Assembly: GCF_024323335.1 (NCBI RefSeq)
Contig: NC_066581.1
Span: 225,324,539-225,388,538 of the forward strand
DNA: 64,000 nucleotides
Reading direction: 5' to 3'
Source: Lathyrus oleraceus
Lineage: Eukaryota > Streptophyta > Magnoliopsida > Fabales > Fabaceae
A program made the position numbers and the translations under genes. Positions 62,751 through 64,000 of the stretch are shown here, piece by piece (position 1 is the first letter of the stretch; every line of letters begins with the position of its first letter). Below the pieces are notes generated by a model. The model did not search any database, had not been told where the DNA came from, and was given only the letters and a program-made list of their open reading frames with translations.

Positions 62751-64000
62751 TGTTGGTGTAAGCCCTAGAGGCCAATACATTTTGGTACTTGTATCGAATA
62801 ATAAAAGGCATTCTCTTTATTATGGTTGATTAATAAAGTCCCTGGAATAGATAGTCCGTTTAATGTGTTAAGTGTGACTTAATCATGAGAACACGTTAAA
62901 ATAAGGACACTATTCCTAAAGTATCTGTAGTTGAGCTTTAGTGTGAAGTGGGATAACATTAAAGCATCAAGACTATTATGTTTGCAGACTGATGATCACA
63001 TCTCATGGATCATGGATAAAGAGTTATCAAGTCTTAAACATAGGTATGAATATTAGGAGTAATATTTATACCGGATTGACCCGCTATGAGAATACTATAT
63101 AGAAAGTTATGCAAGGTGTCATAAGTTATTCTCATGGTGATAATAGTGTATTCCACTTTTCGACCTGAAACCACTATGGATCCTAGATGTAGAGTCGAGT
63201 GCTTTATTGCTGATCCAACGTTGTCCGTAACTGGATAACCATAAAGACAGTTGATGGGTACTCCACAAAGCATGCTGAGGGACATGAGTGACCTAGATGG
63301 AATTTGCCCATCCTGCATAACAGGATAAATGTCTATGGGCCCAATATTGAACTGGACAAGGATGACACGGTCTATGCCTTGTGTTCAATATAGACATAAG
63401 GGCAAAAGGGTAATTATACACATAATTATTATCACAGAAGGAATTGTCAGATCACATGACATTTTCGTGTCTTGGGTAGCAGTGATGTGTTGCTAGATAC
63501 CGCTCACTGTTTGTTATGTTAAATACGTGATTTAATATAATTGCCAACGTCGCGAAAACCTACAGGGTCACACACAAAGGACGGATTGATGAGAGATAGA
63601 GTAACTAAGGAATATCGTAAGGTACGGTGCCCTTAAGTGAATTATAGAACATCGTAAGGTACGGTGTACTTGAGTAGAATACGAAATATGGTAAGGTACC
63701 ATGGGCTTAAGTGATTTTGGGCATATTATAAGATATGGGCCAAAATACACTTAAGTGGGCTTTTAGCTTGAAGCCCACACAAATGGTTCTATAAATAGAA
63801 CCCTTGTGCAGAAGAAAAAATTTGCGGTTGCATTATTTTCGTTTTCTCTCTCACTCTCTCTCTCTCTCTCACTCAAAGCCTTCACTCGTACCAGCTAGCA
63901 CTGAGATTGAAGGAAACCGTTCGTGTGGACTGAGTAGAGACGTTGTCATCGTTCAATGTTCGTGATCGCTTCGCGGATCTGCATCAAAGGTTTTGATCGT
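62751..64000 (+). repeat. 3' LTR of copia element, cut by the window end
   Basis: Nearly identical to 56825-58056, with an expanded CT repeat at about 63844-63872 (18 bp longer). The TATA palindrome is repeated at about 63785-63802. Roughly 130 bp of the LTR should remain beyond the window. Confidence 0.93.

Larger units (their letters stand above)
56825..64000 (+). mobile_element. Young, internally deleted Ty1/copia element inserted in the Ogre LTR
   Basis: 5' LTR (56825-58190), primer site, a leader of about 2 kb, broken gag, integrase without protease, partial RT, RNase H, purine tract and 3' LTR (62751 to beyond the window). About nine substitutions and one 18 bp CT-repeat indel separate roughly 1230 aligned LTR bases, so it inserted recently. 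Yet protease, the first half of RT and the RT-RNase H junction are deleted, so it is non-autonomous. The preceding 5-mer 'atacc' is the probable target duplication. Confidence 0.9.

Overview
The window looks like nuclear DNA of a legume with a large, repeat-rich genome; a pea, vetch or lentil type (tribe Fabeae) fits best. This is inference: the retrotransposons match the Ogre (Ty3/gypsy, Tat lineage), SIRE-like and other Ty1/copia types that dominate those genomes, and the one host gene is a plant-specific kinase split into 11 exons. No bacterial, organellar, rRNA, tRNA or CRISPR feature was found.

Layout. 1-6053: rearranged LTR-like gypsy fragments, including a foldback with two arms of about 1.22 kb, an LTR-like block (3367-4699) and a third copy. 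6054-7659: a decayed minus-strand copia gag and a short unidentified frame. 7660-16013: a complete but non-autonomous SIRE-like copia element with a CCTCC target-site duplication. It keeps a gag stub and an envelope-like ORF, has lost all of pol, and is interrupted by a 3.2 kb gypsy solo LTR with its own CCGCC duplication. 16014-19248: broken unidentified frames and AT-rich DNA. 19249-24107: a plus-strand copia relic whose 3' LTR runs into a second copy of the leader. 24291-29025: a minus-strand copia relic with a recognisable 5' LTR and primer site.

The only convincing host gene is a CDPK-related protein kinase on the minus strand. Its coding exons span 30924-35052 and give 589 residues with intact kinase motifs and degenerate EF-hands. 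35300-41269 is AT-rich intergenic DNA with a MITE, long (TA)n tracts and a 35-45 bp tandem repeat.

41270-64000 is a nested stack. A minus-strand copia element (3' end at 41270-43252) was hit by a nearly intact minus-strand Ogre element (43253-56824). A plus-strand copia element of the same family as the first (56825 to beyond the window) then inserted into the Ogre 5' LTR. The Ogre element has an extra ORF1, gag-pro, a 244 bp intron that removes the stop codon and restores frame, and RT-dual RNase H-integrase. Its LTRs differ at about 2 of 470 sites. Its 3' untranslated region carries an array of short hairpins whose stem bases change in complementary pairs. That array, and a similar covarying hairpin in the 1-6053 LTR fragments, are the least expected signals here.
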